Of a stretch of DNA of 29,032 nucleotides, positions 6,312-13,945 are shown one piece after another. The stretch comes from a virus. Within the stretch, counting starts at the first letter, position 1, and each line of letters opens with the position of its first letter. Position numbers and translations under genes: made by a program. The notes under the pieces are model-generated. The model worked only from the letters and a program-made list of their open reading frames with translations. It ran no database searches and was not told the origin of the DNA. The DNA lies in IMG/VR virus record IMGVR_UViG_3300047443_000020, positions 1-29,032 of that record, one strand, 5' to 3'.

Positions 6312-6860
6312 ATGCCGCGCCGCCTGCGCATCGGCTTCCCGCGATACGTTCTCGTTGCGGACACCGCGACGATTTCGGTCAACGGACAAGCCGTCAATCT
6401 GCGGCGCGGCAAGGCGCTGGTGTCGGCCGGAGGTTCGTCAACGATAGTCGGTGTTGCCGCGGCACTGCGAGTTGCGCGAGTCCTGGTGGCGGCACAGGGA
6501 ACTGTAGCCATCACGGGGCAGGCCGCCACGCTGACGAAGGGCAGCGCGGCCACCTCCGGTGCGGCGCTGAATTCCCCATTCCAGCTCGATCCAACGCCTG
6601 GCACGGGTCAGTTCACACCGAATTTCCAAGATCCACAGACCAAGGCGGACGGCTCGGCGATCGGCGCGATCACGGCGCGGACCTGCTACTACAGCCTGAC
6701 CGAAGGAGTCGCTCGCGAAATGGGTGGCACGTCGGTCTCCTGCACGTCTGGGACGCCAATCACCGGCATCGCGGCCGGCACGTACTACATCGCCGAGACG
6801 GTGACTGCTGGCGGGCTGGAAAGCAATCCATCAAACGAGAAGCCGGTGGTCGTGTCATGA
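6312..6860 (+). CDS. Short repeat-bearing fibre-like protein
   Basis: ATG 6312 is preceded by AAAGG (6296-6300). The 182-aa product begins MPRRLRIGFPRYVLVADTAT. Residues about 13-74 form three copies of the roughly 22-residue unit found some 20 times in the 738-aa fibre at 10513-12729; the third, VLVAAQGTVAITGQAATL, is nearly consensus. The rest (about 80-182) is beta-rich and ends in a fibronectin-like strand pattern (ITGIAAGTYYIAETVTAGG). It overlaps the beta-helix gene by ATGA, so the two are co-translated and may work together. The abrupt start in the middle of a repeat array, next to the HNH gene, suggests the 3' part of a formerly longer fibre gene. Function is presumed adhesion or fibre structure. 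Confidence 0.72.
   Translation: MPRRLRIGFPRYVLVADTATISVNGQAVNLRRGKALVSAGGSSTIVGVAAALRVARVLVAAQGTVAITGQAATLTKGSAATSGAALNSPFQLDPTPGTGQFTPNFQDPQTKADGSAIGAITARTCYYSLTEGVAREMGGTSVSCTSGTPITGIAAGTYYIAETVTAGGLESNPSNEKPVVVS
6348..6533 (+). repeat. Three copies of the AxxGTxxxxGQAAxL repeat
   Basis: Three diverged units encode ISVNGQAVNL, TIVGVAAAL and VAITGQAATL at intervals of 22-23 residues. They are homologous by eye to the array at 11101-12630, but not identical in DNA. Confidence 0.75.
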
Positions 6861-8545
6861 AGCGAATGCCATTCAAGCGGGTCGCACTCTCGATCCTCCT
6901 GCTTCAGGCCTTCCCGGCCTGGGCTGCGACTTACTACTTCTCAAACTGCGGCACGGGTGCGGCTGTCGGCGTCTGTTTAAACGGTGCAGATGGCAACAAC
7001 GGAACGTCGACGTCTACGCCGAAGCAGACCATGTCGGCATTCGTCACGCTCGCGAACAGCGCGGCGCCCGGCGACCGTTTCCTCTTCTCGAAGGGCGGCG
7101 CCTGGAACAACTTCACGACGCTACTTGAGACGCGCAACGGGACACTCGCGGCATTCGCTGCGAACCCGGTCGTCATCGGCAGCTTCGACCCGACGACCTT
7201 CAGCAGCAGTGCGCGCCCACGGCTCAACCTGACATCTGGCGCGAGTGGCAATCCGGTCGACTCGGCGGCAGCCTTCCGCTTCACCGGCGGCAGCGGAACG
7301 ACGCTCTTCGGCGGTTACGACATCAGCGGCTTCCTGATCGACGGAGGCGGCAACACCGAATTCAACAGCGGCTTCCTCGTCTACAACGTCGGCTCCTACG
7401 TCAACTTCCATGACAACGTCGTCCAGGGGACGATGACGTTCACCGGGTGCCAAGCGAACAGCAACGGCACGAACCCAGCGCCCCGCAACATCACCATTCG
7501 CAACAACACCATGACCGATTCACTCGGCATGGGCATCACTGCTTTCAGTTGCAGTGACCTCTTGATCGAGGGCAACACGCTGACGCGGGCGGCGAATCGC
7601 ACGACGATCACCGCTGCGAGCAAGGGATTCGATCATGCGATGTACGTCAGCGCTGACGAGACGAACGCAACAACGCGGAGGACGAAGAACGTTGTCATCC
7701 GCAACAACACGATGATCGATACGTGCTTCGGATCGACCGACGCGCCGACAGCAAGTTCGTGCACGGTCATGGTCGGGCATGGCCGATCCGATGGGTGGAC
7801 GATCGAGAACAACCTCGTCAAGAACTCGACGAAGGCGAGCGCCAACGGCTACGGCGTCGCGTTCAGTGCGGCCAACTTCGTCAGCGGGCAACCCGAATAC
7901 AACTACCGGCTCACGCTGCGCGGCAACCGCTTCATCAATGTCGGCTACATCGGCATTCAGGTTGATGGCACGAACGGCGGCATCGTCGAGAGCAACGTCG
8001 TCGTGCAGGAGTTTGCTGGCGAGTACGTCGGCATCCGGCAGACGAATTCGAACTGGAGCGACAGCGTTCCCAACTTCAAGAACGTCTACCGCAACAACTC
8101 TCTCTGGTTCGCGAACTCGGATGGCTCGAACCCTCTGTATGGGCTTCAGATCAACGGCGTCGGCTCGGGCCAGCACGTTGTCTCGAACAACCTGATCGTC
8201 TTCGCCGGAGCTAGCGGTGGCAAGCAGTGCTTCGCGACGGACATCGCGAACACGGGCTTCACAGCATGGGACAACAACTTGTGCTTCGGATTCAACACCT
8301 GGGCGAACGGGTCGAGCCTTGCGTCGTGGCAGTCGTCGCGTAGCCAGGATGCTGCGAGTCTGAGTAGCAATCCGAACCTCGTCGCGACGCCGAGCTACGC
8401 CAACAACGGCAGCATGAAAGTGCAGAGCGGGAGCCCTGCCATCAATGCTGGGAACACGACCTTCAAATCGCGCCTCGCGATCGACGGTTACCCGGCGGTC
8501 GGTGCGCGCGACATCGGCGCCTTCGAATTCGGGAGCAATCCATGA
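6857..8545 (+). CDS. Secreted-type right-handed beta-helix protein (tailspike/depolymerase-like)
   Basis: The start overlaps the preceding stop (ATGA). The N-terminus has a clear Sec signal peptide: basic MKRMPFKR, hydrophobic VALSILLLQAF and a cleavage site AWA-A after residue 23. The 562-aa protein then shows many rungs typical of the pectate-lyase-like parallel beta helix, for example ITIRNNTMTDS, LLIEGNTLTRA, VVIRNNTMID and WTIENNLVKN. The C-terminal region (GSPAINAGN ... GYPAVGARDIGAFEF) is the end motif common in bacterial secreted beta-helix proteins. Phage tailspikes with this fold bind or cleave polysaccharide, but catalytic residues cannot be assigned here. The signal peptide is odd for a virion protein and suggests capture from a bacterial secreted protein or a product exported by the host cell. 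Confidence 0.85.
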   Translation: MKRMPFKRVALSILLLQAFPAWAATYYFSNCGTGAAVGVCLNGADGNNGTSTSTPKQTMSAFVTLANSAAPGDRFLFSKGGAWNNFTTLLETRNGTLAAFAANPVVIGSFDPTTFSSSARPRLNLTSGASGNPVDSAAAFRFTGGSGTTLFGGYDISGFLIDGGGNTEFNSGFLVYNVGSYVNFHDNVVQGTMTFTGCQANSNGTNPAPRNITIRNNTMTDSLGMGITAFSCSDLLIEGNTLTRAANRTTITAASKGFDHAMYVSADETNATTRRTKNVVIRNNTMIDTCFGSTDAPTASSCTVMVGHGRSDGWTIENNLVKNSTKASANGYGVAFSAANFVSGQPEYNYRLTLRGNRFINVGYIGIQVDGTNGGIVESNVVVQEFAGEYVGIRQTNSNWSDSVPNFKNVYRNNSLWFANSDGSNPLYGLQINGVGSGQHVVSNNLIVFAGASGGKQCFATDIANTGFTAWDNNLCFGFNTWANGSSLASWQSSRSQDAASLSSNPNLVATPSYANNGSMKVQSGSPAINAGNTTFKSRLAIDGYPAVGARDIGAFEFGSNP

Positions 8546-8799
8546 AATACCACGTCCACTTCCGGCCCGTCGAGGGCCACGAAACCCTATCGGAGTGGCT
8601 GATCCACGAAGAGGGGTCTGACGAAATCGACGAAGACCCGCAAGGGCAAGCCTGCTGGGTCGAGGCCGACTCACCGGCCGAGGCGAAGACGAAAGCGAAG
8701 TGGGCACTGTTCCCGGACCGGATGGCCAAGGCGCAAGCCAAGCTCGACGCCAACCCGGCATACCAAGCGTGGCTGAAAAGCCGGGGCGGTGTTGAATGA
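8542..8799 (+). CDS. Hypothetical acidic protein, 85 aa
   Basis: ATGA overlaps at both ends tie this gene to the beta-helix gene before it and the beta-sandwich gene after it. The product begins MKYHVHFRPVEGHETLSEW and has an acidic stretch EEGSDEIDEDPQG, a Lys/Ala-rich helix (PAEAKTKAKWALF) and a second helix. No signal peptide or membrane segment is present. I do not recognise it. Small cytoplasmic proteins between fibre genes are often assembly chaperones, which is only a guess here. Confidence 0.65.
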   Translation: MKYHVHFRPVEGHETLSEWLIHEEGSDEIDEDPQGQACWVEADSPAEAKTKAKWALFPDRMAKAQAKLDANPAYQAWLKSRGGVE

Positions 8800-9443
8800 C
8801 GACCAAGAATCAAGGCGTCGTTGGCCGCGCCACGGCCGCCTCTGTCCAGACGACCACATCCGCGATCACCAGCGCTGCCGATGTGATCCTGGTGGCCTAC
8901 GTGGCGGCTGGCGGGAACTTCACAACCTGGGCTGACAACCAGAGCAACACGTACACGAGCGAGGCCACCTACTCGCCGTCCAACGATCCGACGACGGATG
9001 TGGAGGTGCGCCGGTGCAAGAACGTCACGAACGGGCCGACGCAGTTCACCGTGTCCAACGACTCGTTCCGCGACACGGCCTTGGCGGTCTACGACGTCAG
9101 CGGTCTCTCGAGTGCTGCCGCCGATACCCCCGTCAATGCCGCGTTCTCCAGCGCGAGCCCGACGACGACGATCACGACGTCGGTTGCGAACGAATTCATC
9201 ATCGGTCTGATCATCCACACGGGTGACAACGACGCGAGTCACACCGCTGGTTCTGGCTGGACCAAGGACGGCCCAACCGATGTTTGCCCGGCGAGCTTCG
9301 AGTCACAAATCGGCGCGACGGCGACCACCTACAACGTGGACATGACCCTGAGTGGGTCCAACGTCGGGAACATCTTCGCCATCGCCTTCCGGCCGGCCGC
9401 AGCCGGCGGCGGCAAGACCCTCATGACGCTCGGCGTGGGTTGA
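8796..9443 (+). CDS. Beta-sandwich virion/adhesin-like protein
   Basis: The 215-aa product begins MTTKNQGVVGRATAASVQTT in an ATGA overlap. It has the pattern of a jelly-roll or concanavalin-like beta sandwich: DVILVAYVAAGGNFTTW, TQFTVSNDSFRDTALAVYDVSGL and NEFIIGLIIHTGDND. Such domains recur in phage proteins that sit on fibres or capsids and bind surfaces. A similar order of motifs (GDLIIGFAYRDGS, then VIFHVYRGA) forms the N-terminal domain of the 738-aa repeat fibre at 10513, so the two probably share a fold. The C-terminus is a short Gly-rich tail. The stop lies 4 bases before the 3' end of the second antisense HNH gene. Confidence 0.65.
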   Translation: MTTKNQGVVGRATAASVQTTTSAITSAADVILVAYVAAGGNFTTWADNQSNTYTSEATYSPSNDPTTDVEVRRCKNVTNGPTQFTVSNDSFRDTALAVYDVSGLSSAAADTPVNAAFSSASPTTTITTSVANEFIIGLIIHTGDNDASHTAGSGWTKDGPTDVCPASFESQIGATATTYNVDMTLSGSNVGNIFAIAFRPAAAGGGKTLMTLGVG

Positions 9444-9447
9444 CGCC

Positions 9448-9993
9448 TCAGCTAAAGCGCCCGGCTGCGTCGCGTGCGCGATGTTGCCACTTGATGTTGT
9501 GTGTTCGGTTCTGCGCCTGCTCCTTGCGAGAGGCCCAGACGCAGTTGCCGGGTTCGTAGTTGCCGTCGTTGTTCTTGCGTTCGATGGTGTTCTTGCCGGG
9601 TGGGCAGTGCCCCATGTCCGCCAAGAAGGCGGCGAAGGATCTATCCCATCGCGCGCAGACGCGGATACCGCGGCCGCCGTATCTATCGTAGTGATCCTTG
9701 TTGGGATTGCTGCATCGCTGACGCATTTCAACCCAACTGGAGTGCTCGGCGGGGCGATTTCTTGAAGCCGTATGCCCCTCAAGCGAGTAGCTAGCGCCGC
9801 GCGAACAACCGCAGCTAACGCTAACGCCGCGAGTGAGGCTCTGTCCTCGAATCACGCGCTCGGTGCCGCATTCGCACCTACACATCCACGCGCTCTTCCC
9901 AGACTGCCGCTCGGCGTCGCCAAGAACGATCCATTTACCGAACTGCTTGCCAACCAACGACCTGAAGTTGTGGGGCGGGTTGTGATTTGCCAT
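9448..9993 (-). CDS. HNH homing endonuclease 2, antisense in the virion operon
   Basis: The 181-aa protein begins MANHNPPHNFRSLVGKQFGK. It has an N-terminal Cys cluster (C38, C40, C42, C61, C63; WMCRCECG ... SCGC) and a core with HYDRYGGRGIRVCARW, FLADMG, IERKNND and PGNCVWAS. This is the same family and order as endonuclease 1 at 5610-6254, without its C-terminal helix-turn-helix extension; the two diverged well before now. It sits with only 4 bases after the upstream stop and 29 bases before the downstream gene, transcribed against the operon. It probably cuts a site in the intergenic region or the flanking genes of uninfected relatives. The Shine-Dalgarno is weak, so expression may be low. 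Confidence 0.9.
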   Translation of the reverse strand: MANHNPPHNFRSLVGKQFGKWIVLGDAERQSGKSAWMCRCECGTERVIRGQSLTRGVSVSCGCSRGASYSLEGHTASRNRPAEHSSWVEMRQRCSNPNKDHYDRYGGRGIRVCARWDRSFAAFLADMGHCPPGKNTIERKNNDGNYEPGNCVWASRKEQAQNRTHNIKWQHRARDAAGRFS

Positions 9994-10022
9994 TCGGCGA
10001 TTCTACTTGAAAGTTATCTACC

Positions 10023-10490
10023 ATGGCCGACAATTTTGTTACAAATGCCGGGAGCGGTGGAAGCACCTTCGCTTCCGATGATGTCAGCAGCGTCCAATAC
10101 CCGCGCGTCAAGCGTTCGTACGGCCGTGATGGCACCGCCTCGGACGTGGGGACGCTGTCCGCCAAGTTCATCTCTGCGGCGACCACCAACGCCACGAGCG
10201 TGAAGGCTTCGGCGGGCGTCCTGTACTGCATCGTCGCCTTCAACCTGAACGCGGCCGTGCGTTACCTGAAGCTCTACAACAAGGCATCGGCTCCCACGGT
10301 CGGCACGGACACGCCGGTCATGACGGTGCCGATTCCGGCGTCGGCGACGGGCGCGGGCTTCGTGCTTCCGATTCCGCCGGGTGTCGACTTCTCGACGGGC
10401 CTCGCGTTTGCATTGACGACGGCCGCCGCAGATGCCGACACGGGAGCGGTTGCTGCAAACGAGCTCTTCGTTCACCTGATCTACGTCTGA
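10023..10490 (+). CDS. Small virion structural protein, 155 aa
   Basis: The ATG lies 29 bases from the divergent start of HNH 2, with GAAAG upstream. The product begins MADNFVTNAGSGGSTFASDD and is beta-rich (VLYCIVAFNLNAAVRYLKLYN, in which YLKLYNKASAPTVGTDTP is a motif I associate with small virion proteins found near fibre genes). Residues 105-155 contain GFVLPIPPGVDF and ALTTAAADADTG, resembling phage proteins often annotated only as structural. There is no signal peptide or membrane segment. The first codons (AAT TTT GTT ACA AAT) are AT-rich unlike the rest, again suggesting that the homing event altered this boundary. Its likely place is in a fibre or at the fibre base. Confidence 0.65.
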   Translation: MADNFVTNAGSGGSTFASDDVSSVQYPRVKRSYGRDGTASDVGTLSAKFISAATTNATSVKASAGVLYCIVAFNLNAAVRYLKLYNKASAPTVGTDTPVMTVPIPASATGAGFVLPIPPGVDFSTGLAFALTTAAADADTGAVAANELFVHLIYV

Positions 10491-10512
10491 GCCTCTACCG
10501 GGGCACTGACCC

Positions 10513-12729
10513 ATGTCGCTGACTCGCGTCGGCTCGGCCAAGGGCGTCACCAGCGCCACACTGCCGACGCATCAATCCGGCGACCTGATCATCGGGTTCG
10601 CGTACCGGGACGGCAGCACCACTGCGCCGACGATCCCCGGCACGCCGGCCTGGAACACGATCGACTCGGCCGGCGCGAACACCAACTCTGCCGTCACGGT
10701 CTGGTTCGTCGCGACGGGTGCGGGCACGACGACCGGCACGTTCACGAATGCCACCGAGGTCATCTTCCACGTCTATCGTGGCGCGCTGAACGGCTCGCCG
10801 ATCGGCGGACACGCGGTCGACGGCGCCAGCAGCACCAACGTCAACTACCCGACGTTGACGATGTCGCGCGCCGACGCGACCTCGTGGGTTGCGGGCTTCG
10901 CGGGTCACCGCTCGACCAATACCTCGCTGGAAACTGCCCCCACGGGGATGCAGAACCAGCAGAACCAGAACGACGCCACGGCGGAGGCATCAGGTCACGA
11001 CACGAACGGAACGGTATCGGCGTGGTCCGGTACGGTGGTCGCGGTCGGCGGCACGAGCAGTGGATGGCGCTCAGCAACCGTTGAGATCAAGGCGCGGCGC
11101 GACTTCACGCTGACTGCGGATCAGGGTTCGTATTCGGTTGCGGGCCTCGCCGCCGATGTGCTCGGGCCGATCGGCAAGGCGGGTGATCCGGGACCGTTCC
11201 CGCACCTCGGGCTTTTGCTCACCGCTGCGCATGCGTACACGCTCACGGCCGCGCAGGGCACCTACAGCGTCACCGGGCAGGCGGCGATCGTCGTGCCGGC
11301 GCGCAAGATCGTCGCCGCGCAGGGAACGTACGCAGTCTCGGGGCAAAGCGCATTCCTGAACTATGCGCGGCTGAAGCTCACCGCCGCTCAGGGCGCGTAC
11401 AGCATCACGGGTCAGTCCGCAGCGTTCCTGCGCGGCTACGACATCGCCGCCTCGCAAGGCACGGTCTCGATCACCGGGCAAGCCGCCGCGCTGAAGGCGA
11501 CACGCCGCATGGCGGCGGCGCAGGGCACGTACAGCGTCTCGGGACAAACGGCAGGGCTGAACTACAGTCCGATCGGTTCCTCGCAGTTCCCGGCGCCGTT
11601 CCCGCATCTGTCGTCGCTGATGGCGCCGAATGGGTCGGCATCACTGGTGGCGGCTCAAGGCTCGGTCACGATCTCGGGTCAGGTCGCCTTCCTGCGGGTC
11701 GGGCGCCTGAGCCTGGTCGCCGCTTCTGGCACCTATTCGATCAGCGGGCAGGCGGTCGGGTTCACGGCGACGCAGGCAAACCGCGCCTGGAATGCAGCGC
11801 CGCTGCCGCACCTCGGTTCGATCCTGCAAGCGCGCTCGACGCTGGTCGCGGCTTCTGGCTCCTACACCATCGCGGGGCAGGTCGCCAACTTCGCGGTCAA
11901 GCATTCGCTCTTGGCGGGTGGCGGGGTCTACTCGTTCACGGGCTCGGACGCGCTGCGCGACTTCCAGATCACGAGCAGTGGCGGCACGTACTCGATCACC
12001 GGCCAAGCCGCGAACCTCACGCGCAGCCGTCGCGTCATCGCGGATCAGGGCTTCTACAACTTCGCGGGGCAAGCTGCAGCGTTCCGCGCGACACACCGGC
12101 CGCTGACGAGCGATCAAGGCGTGGTGCAGGTCTTCGGTCAGGCGGCCGGGTTGAGCGCCGGGCGCCGGATCGCTGCGGCCAGCGGCACCTACCTGACGAG
12201 CGGACAGGCGGCTTCGCTGCTTCGGGTCCGTCGAGTCGTGGCGGTGCAGGGACTCTATGCCTACGCCGGCAATGCGGCGAACCTGGTCACGTCGAACCAG
12301 ACCAACTTCACCGTCACGGCGCAAAACGGCGCCTACGCGGTGGCTGGATTCGCTGCGGGGTTGCGAAGCGCTCGCCGCGTGGCGGCAGACGGCTCGGCGG
12401 TTGGCGTGGTTGGGTTCCCGGCTGCGCTGCGCAGGGCCTGGATCTTGGCGGCGGCGTCAGGCAGCTATTCGTCGCCAGGTGCGGCAGCAATCCTCACGCG
12501 CAAGCGGTTGATGGTGGCCGATGGTTCATCGGTGGCCGTGACCGGCTATCCGGCGCAATTGCTGGTCTCGCGCAAGCAGCTCGCCGCGGACGCTGGCTTG
12601 ATCGTCGTGACCGGCTTCGCGGCGCAATTGAGCATCGGCTCATCGATCGACATCTCGGAAACACGGATCGTCTACGTACCGCCCGAGAGTCGTGTGGTTC
12701 ACGTGGAACCTGGAGTGCTCAATGGCTGA
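10513..12729 (+). CDS. Large repeat fibre: lectin-like head plus about 20 tandem repeats
   Basis: ATG 10513 follows a short gap. Residues 1 to about 195 form a beta-sandwich domain (GDLIIGFAYRDGSTT, VTVWFVATGAG, VIFHVYRGALNG, SGWRSATVEIKA) of the type found in phage adhesins. Residues about 197-706 hold about 20 units of roughly 22 residues with the consensus AAQGTYSVTGQAAxLxxxR. Repeats toward the C-terminus are more degenerate (GFPAALRR, GYPAQLLVS). Three units carry inserts ending in PFPHL or PLPHL (near residues 229, 363 and 432). The C-terminus (SSIDISETRIVYVPPES) overlaps the next gene by 8 bases. An elongated beta-structured fibre is likely. The next gene encodes a fibre-tail adaptor, which supports a fibre role; the receptor is unknown. 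Confidence 0.8.
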   Translation: MSLTRVGSAKGVTSATLPTHQSGDLIIGFAYRDGSTTAPTIPGTPAWNTIDSAGANTNSAVTVWFVATGAGTTTGTFTNATEVIFHVYRGALNGSPIGGHAVDGASSTNVNYPTLTMSRADATSWVAGFAGHRSTNTSLETAPTGMQNQQNQNDATAEASGHDTNGTVSAWSGTVVAVGGTSSGWRSATVEIKARRDFTLTADQGSYSVAGLAADVLGPIGKAGDPGPFPHLGLLLTAAHAYTLTAAQGTYSVTGQAAIVVPARKIVAAQGTYAVSGQSAFLNYARLKLTAAQGAYSITGQSAAFLRGYDIAASQGTVSITGQAAALKATRRMAAAQGTYSVSGQTAGLNYSPIGSSQFPAPFPHLSSLMAPNGSASLVAAQGSVTISGQVAFLRVGRLSLVAASGTYSISGQAVGFTATQANRAWNAAPLPHLGSILQARSTLVAASGSYTIAGQVANFAVKHSLLAGGGVYSFTGSDALRDFQITSSGGTYSITGQAANLTRSRRVIADQGFYNFAGQAAAFRATHRPLTSDQGVVQVFGQAAGLSAGRRIAAASGTYLTSGQAASLLRVRRVVAVQGLYAYAGNAANLVTSNQTNFTVTAQNGAYAVAGFAAGLRSARRVAADGSAVGVVGFPAALRRAWILAAASGSYSSPGAAAILTRKRLMVADGSSVAVTGYPAQLLVSRKQLAADAGLIVVTGFAAQLSIGSSIDISETRIVYVPPESRVVHVEPGVLNG
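11101..12630 (+). repeat. Array of about 20 protein repeats, roughly 66 bp unit
   Basis: Repeats are readable from the translation as xLTAAQGxYSVTGQAAxL units. DNA copies have diverged, with no exact long identity seen, so the array is old rather than a recent slippage product. Related units occur at 6348-6533. Confidence 0.85.
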
Positions 12730-13057
12730 CGGCAGCGCAATCACAACCTCGGCAAGCGGCAAGAAGAGCGCGATCAAAGACCCGGATGCCGTTTTGGACT
12801 TCAGCTTCGACTGGTCAGACTGGCTCGCCGAGGTTGGCGACACGATCATCCAGCACGCTTTCAACGTGACCGACCCGGACGGCGCGACAGTGCCCATGGT
12901 GGTGACATCGACGGTGCGAGCCAACGGCATCGTCACGGCGTTCGTCAGTGGCGGCACGGTCGGCAAGACGCATGCGCTGACCTGCCGCATCACGACCGGG
13001 TCGACGCCGCCGCGCATTGACGAGCGCACGCTGTTCGTCAAGATTCGGGAGCGTTGA
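12722..13057 (+). CDS. Fibre-tail adaptor-like protein
   Basis: ATG 12722 overlaps the fibre gene's stop by 8 bases; a longer frame from 12692 would lie inside the fibre gene. The 111-aa protein begins MADGSAITTSASGKKSAIKD and contains DPDAVLDFSFDWSDWLAEVGDT and a late TCRITTGS ... DERTLFVKIRER. This is the layout of the small phage proteins that databases call fibre-tail adaptor (from memory), an immunoglobulin-like domain encoded directly after fibre or decoration genes. It would anchor the upstream fibre to the virion. Good support comes from motif order and gene position; the physical partner is inferred. Confidence 0.75.
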   Translation: MADGSAITTSASGKKSAIKDPDAVLDFSFDWSDWLAEVGDTIIQHAFNVTDPDGATVPMVVTSTVRANGIVTAFVSGGTVGKTHALTCRITTGSTPPRIDERTLFVKIRER

Positions 13058-13058
13058 C

Positions 13059-13583
13059 ATGGCGCTGATCATCGAGGATGGTTCGGGCCTCCCGGACGCA
13101 CAAAGCTATGTCTCGGTCGACGAGGCCGACGCCTACCTTACCGCGCGTGGCAAGTTCGATGCGTGGGACGAGTTCGACGCGGACGAGAAAGGCGCCTTCC
13201 TCGTTCGGGCTGCGGACTATTTGGGGCAGGCTTACCGCCTCGGATGGGCCGGCAACCGGCGGACCGCACATCAGTCACTGGACTGGCCGCGCTACGCCGT
13301 GCCGCAGATCGACGCGCCGACTTTCATCTACGACGTCTTCTACGACCCGGCCGTCATCCCGCGCGAAGTGAAGAACGCGCAGATCGAGGCCGCGTTCCGA
13401 TTTCTCTCCGGTGAACTGGCGCCGGATCAATCGGCGCCGGTCATCGAGCGCACGATCGGGCCGATCACGACGAAGTACGCGGAAGGCGCCCGGCAGTCGC
13501 CGACCTTCCCGGTGATCGACCGGATGCTCGCGCCGTTCCTGACCAATCGCGGCTCGATGTCGGCCCGAGTGATCCGCACGTGA
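13059..13583 (+). CDS. Head-tail connector protein (DnaT-like / head completion)
   Basis: The start ATG 13059 follows the preceding stop by one base. The 174-aa product begins MALIIEDGSGLPDAQSYVSV, then DEADAYLTARG, a pattern I recall from phage proteins labelled DnaT-like ssDNA-binding or head-tail adaptor. The core is helical (KGAFLVRAADYLGQAYRLGW, IPREVKNAQIEAAFRFLSGE), as in the gp6/gp15 family of head completion proteins. It lies before genes for head closure, an HK97 gp10-like protein and tail terminator, the standard order of neck genes. DNA binding is not visible; the adaptor role is the better guess. The stop overlaps the next GTG as GTGA. Confidence 0.78.
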   Translation: MALIIEDGSGLPDAQSYVSVDEADAYLTARGKFDAWDEFDADEKGAFLVRAADYLGQAYRLGWAGNRRTAHQSLDWPRYAVPQIDAPTFIYDVFYDPAVIPREVKNAQIEAAFRFLSGELAPDQSAPVIERTIGPITTKYAEGARQSPTFPVIDRMLAPFLTNRGSMSARVIRT

Positions 13584-13945
13584 GTTTCTACAGCGAAGCG
13601 GCGGCGTCAGCGCACGCGGTGCTCGTCGAGCTCGGGGCAGACGCCACGCTCGTCTCGAAAACCGGGGTTGTCTACGATGTCGCCACCGCTCGAGCCACTG
13701 CCGCGACCACGCGCAGCCGCACGGTGCGCGCGGTCGTCTTCGACTACCCGCAACGCTACATCGACGGCACGCTGATCCGCCAGAGCGACAAGCAGTGCTA
13801 CATGAGCACGGTCGGTGCGGGGCTGCCCAAGATCGGCGATGCGGTGGTGTGGGGTGGCGTCACGCATCAGGTGGTCAACGTGAAACCGCTGGCACCGGCG
13901 CTGACAGCCGTTCTGTTTGATCTGCAACTGCGGACCTCGCCGTGA
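13580..13945 (+). CDS. Head closure-type protein
   Basis: It starts with GTG 13580 in a GTGA overlap and ends the same way with the next gene. The 121-aa protein begins MSFYSEAAASAHAVLVELGA, with a helix followed by a beta barrel pattern (TRSRTVRAVVFDYPQRYIDG, VVWGGVTHQVVNVKPL). This size, fold and position match head-closure or stopper proteins that bind below the connector to seal the capsid. No specific motif proves it, so the assignment rests mostly on synteny. Confidence 0.7.
   Translation: MSFYSEAAASAHAVLVELGADATLVSKTGVVYDVATARATAATTRSRTVRAVVFDYPQRYIDGTLIRQSDKQCYMSTVGAGLPKIGDAVVWGGVTHQVVNVKPLAPALTAVLFDLQLRTSP

Noticed and set aside
7520-8806. 428-codon minus-strand open frame under the beta-helix gene
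   Set aside because: It is Arg-rich without domains, while the + strand protein has a clear signal peptide and beta-helix rungs.
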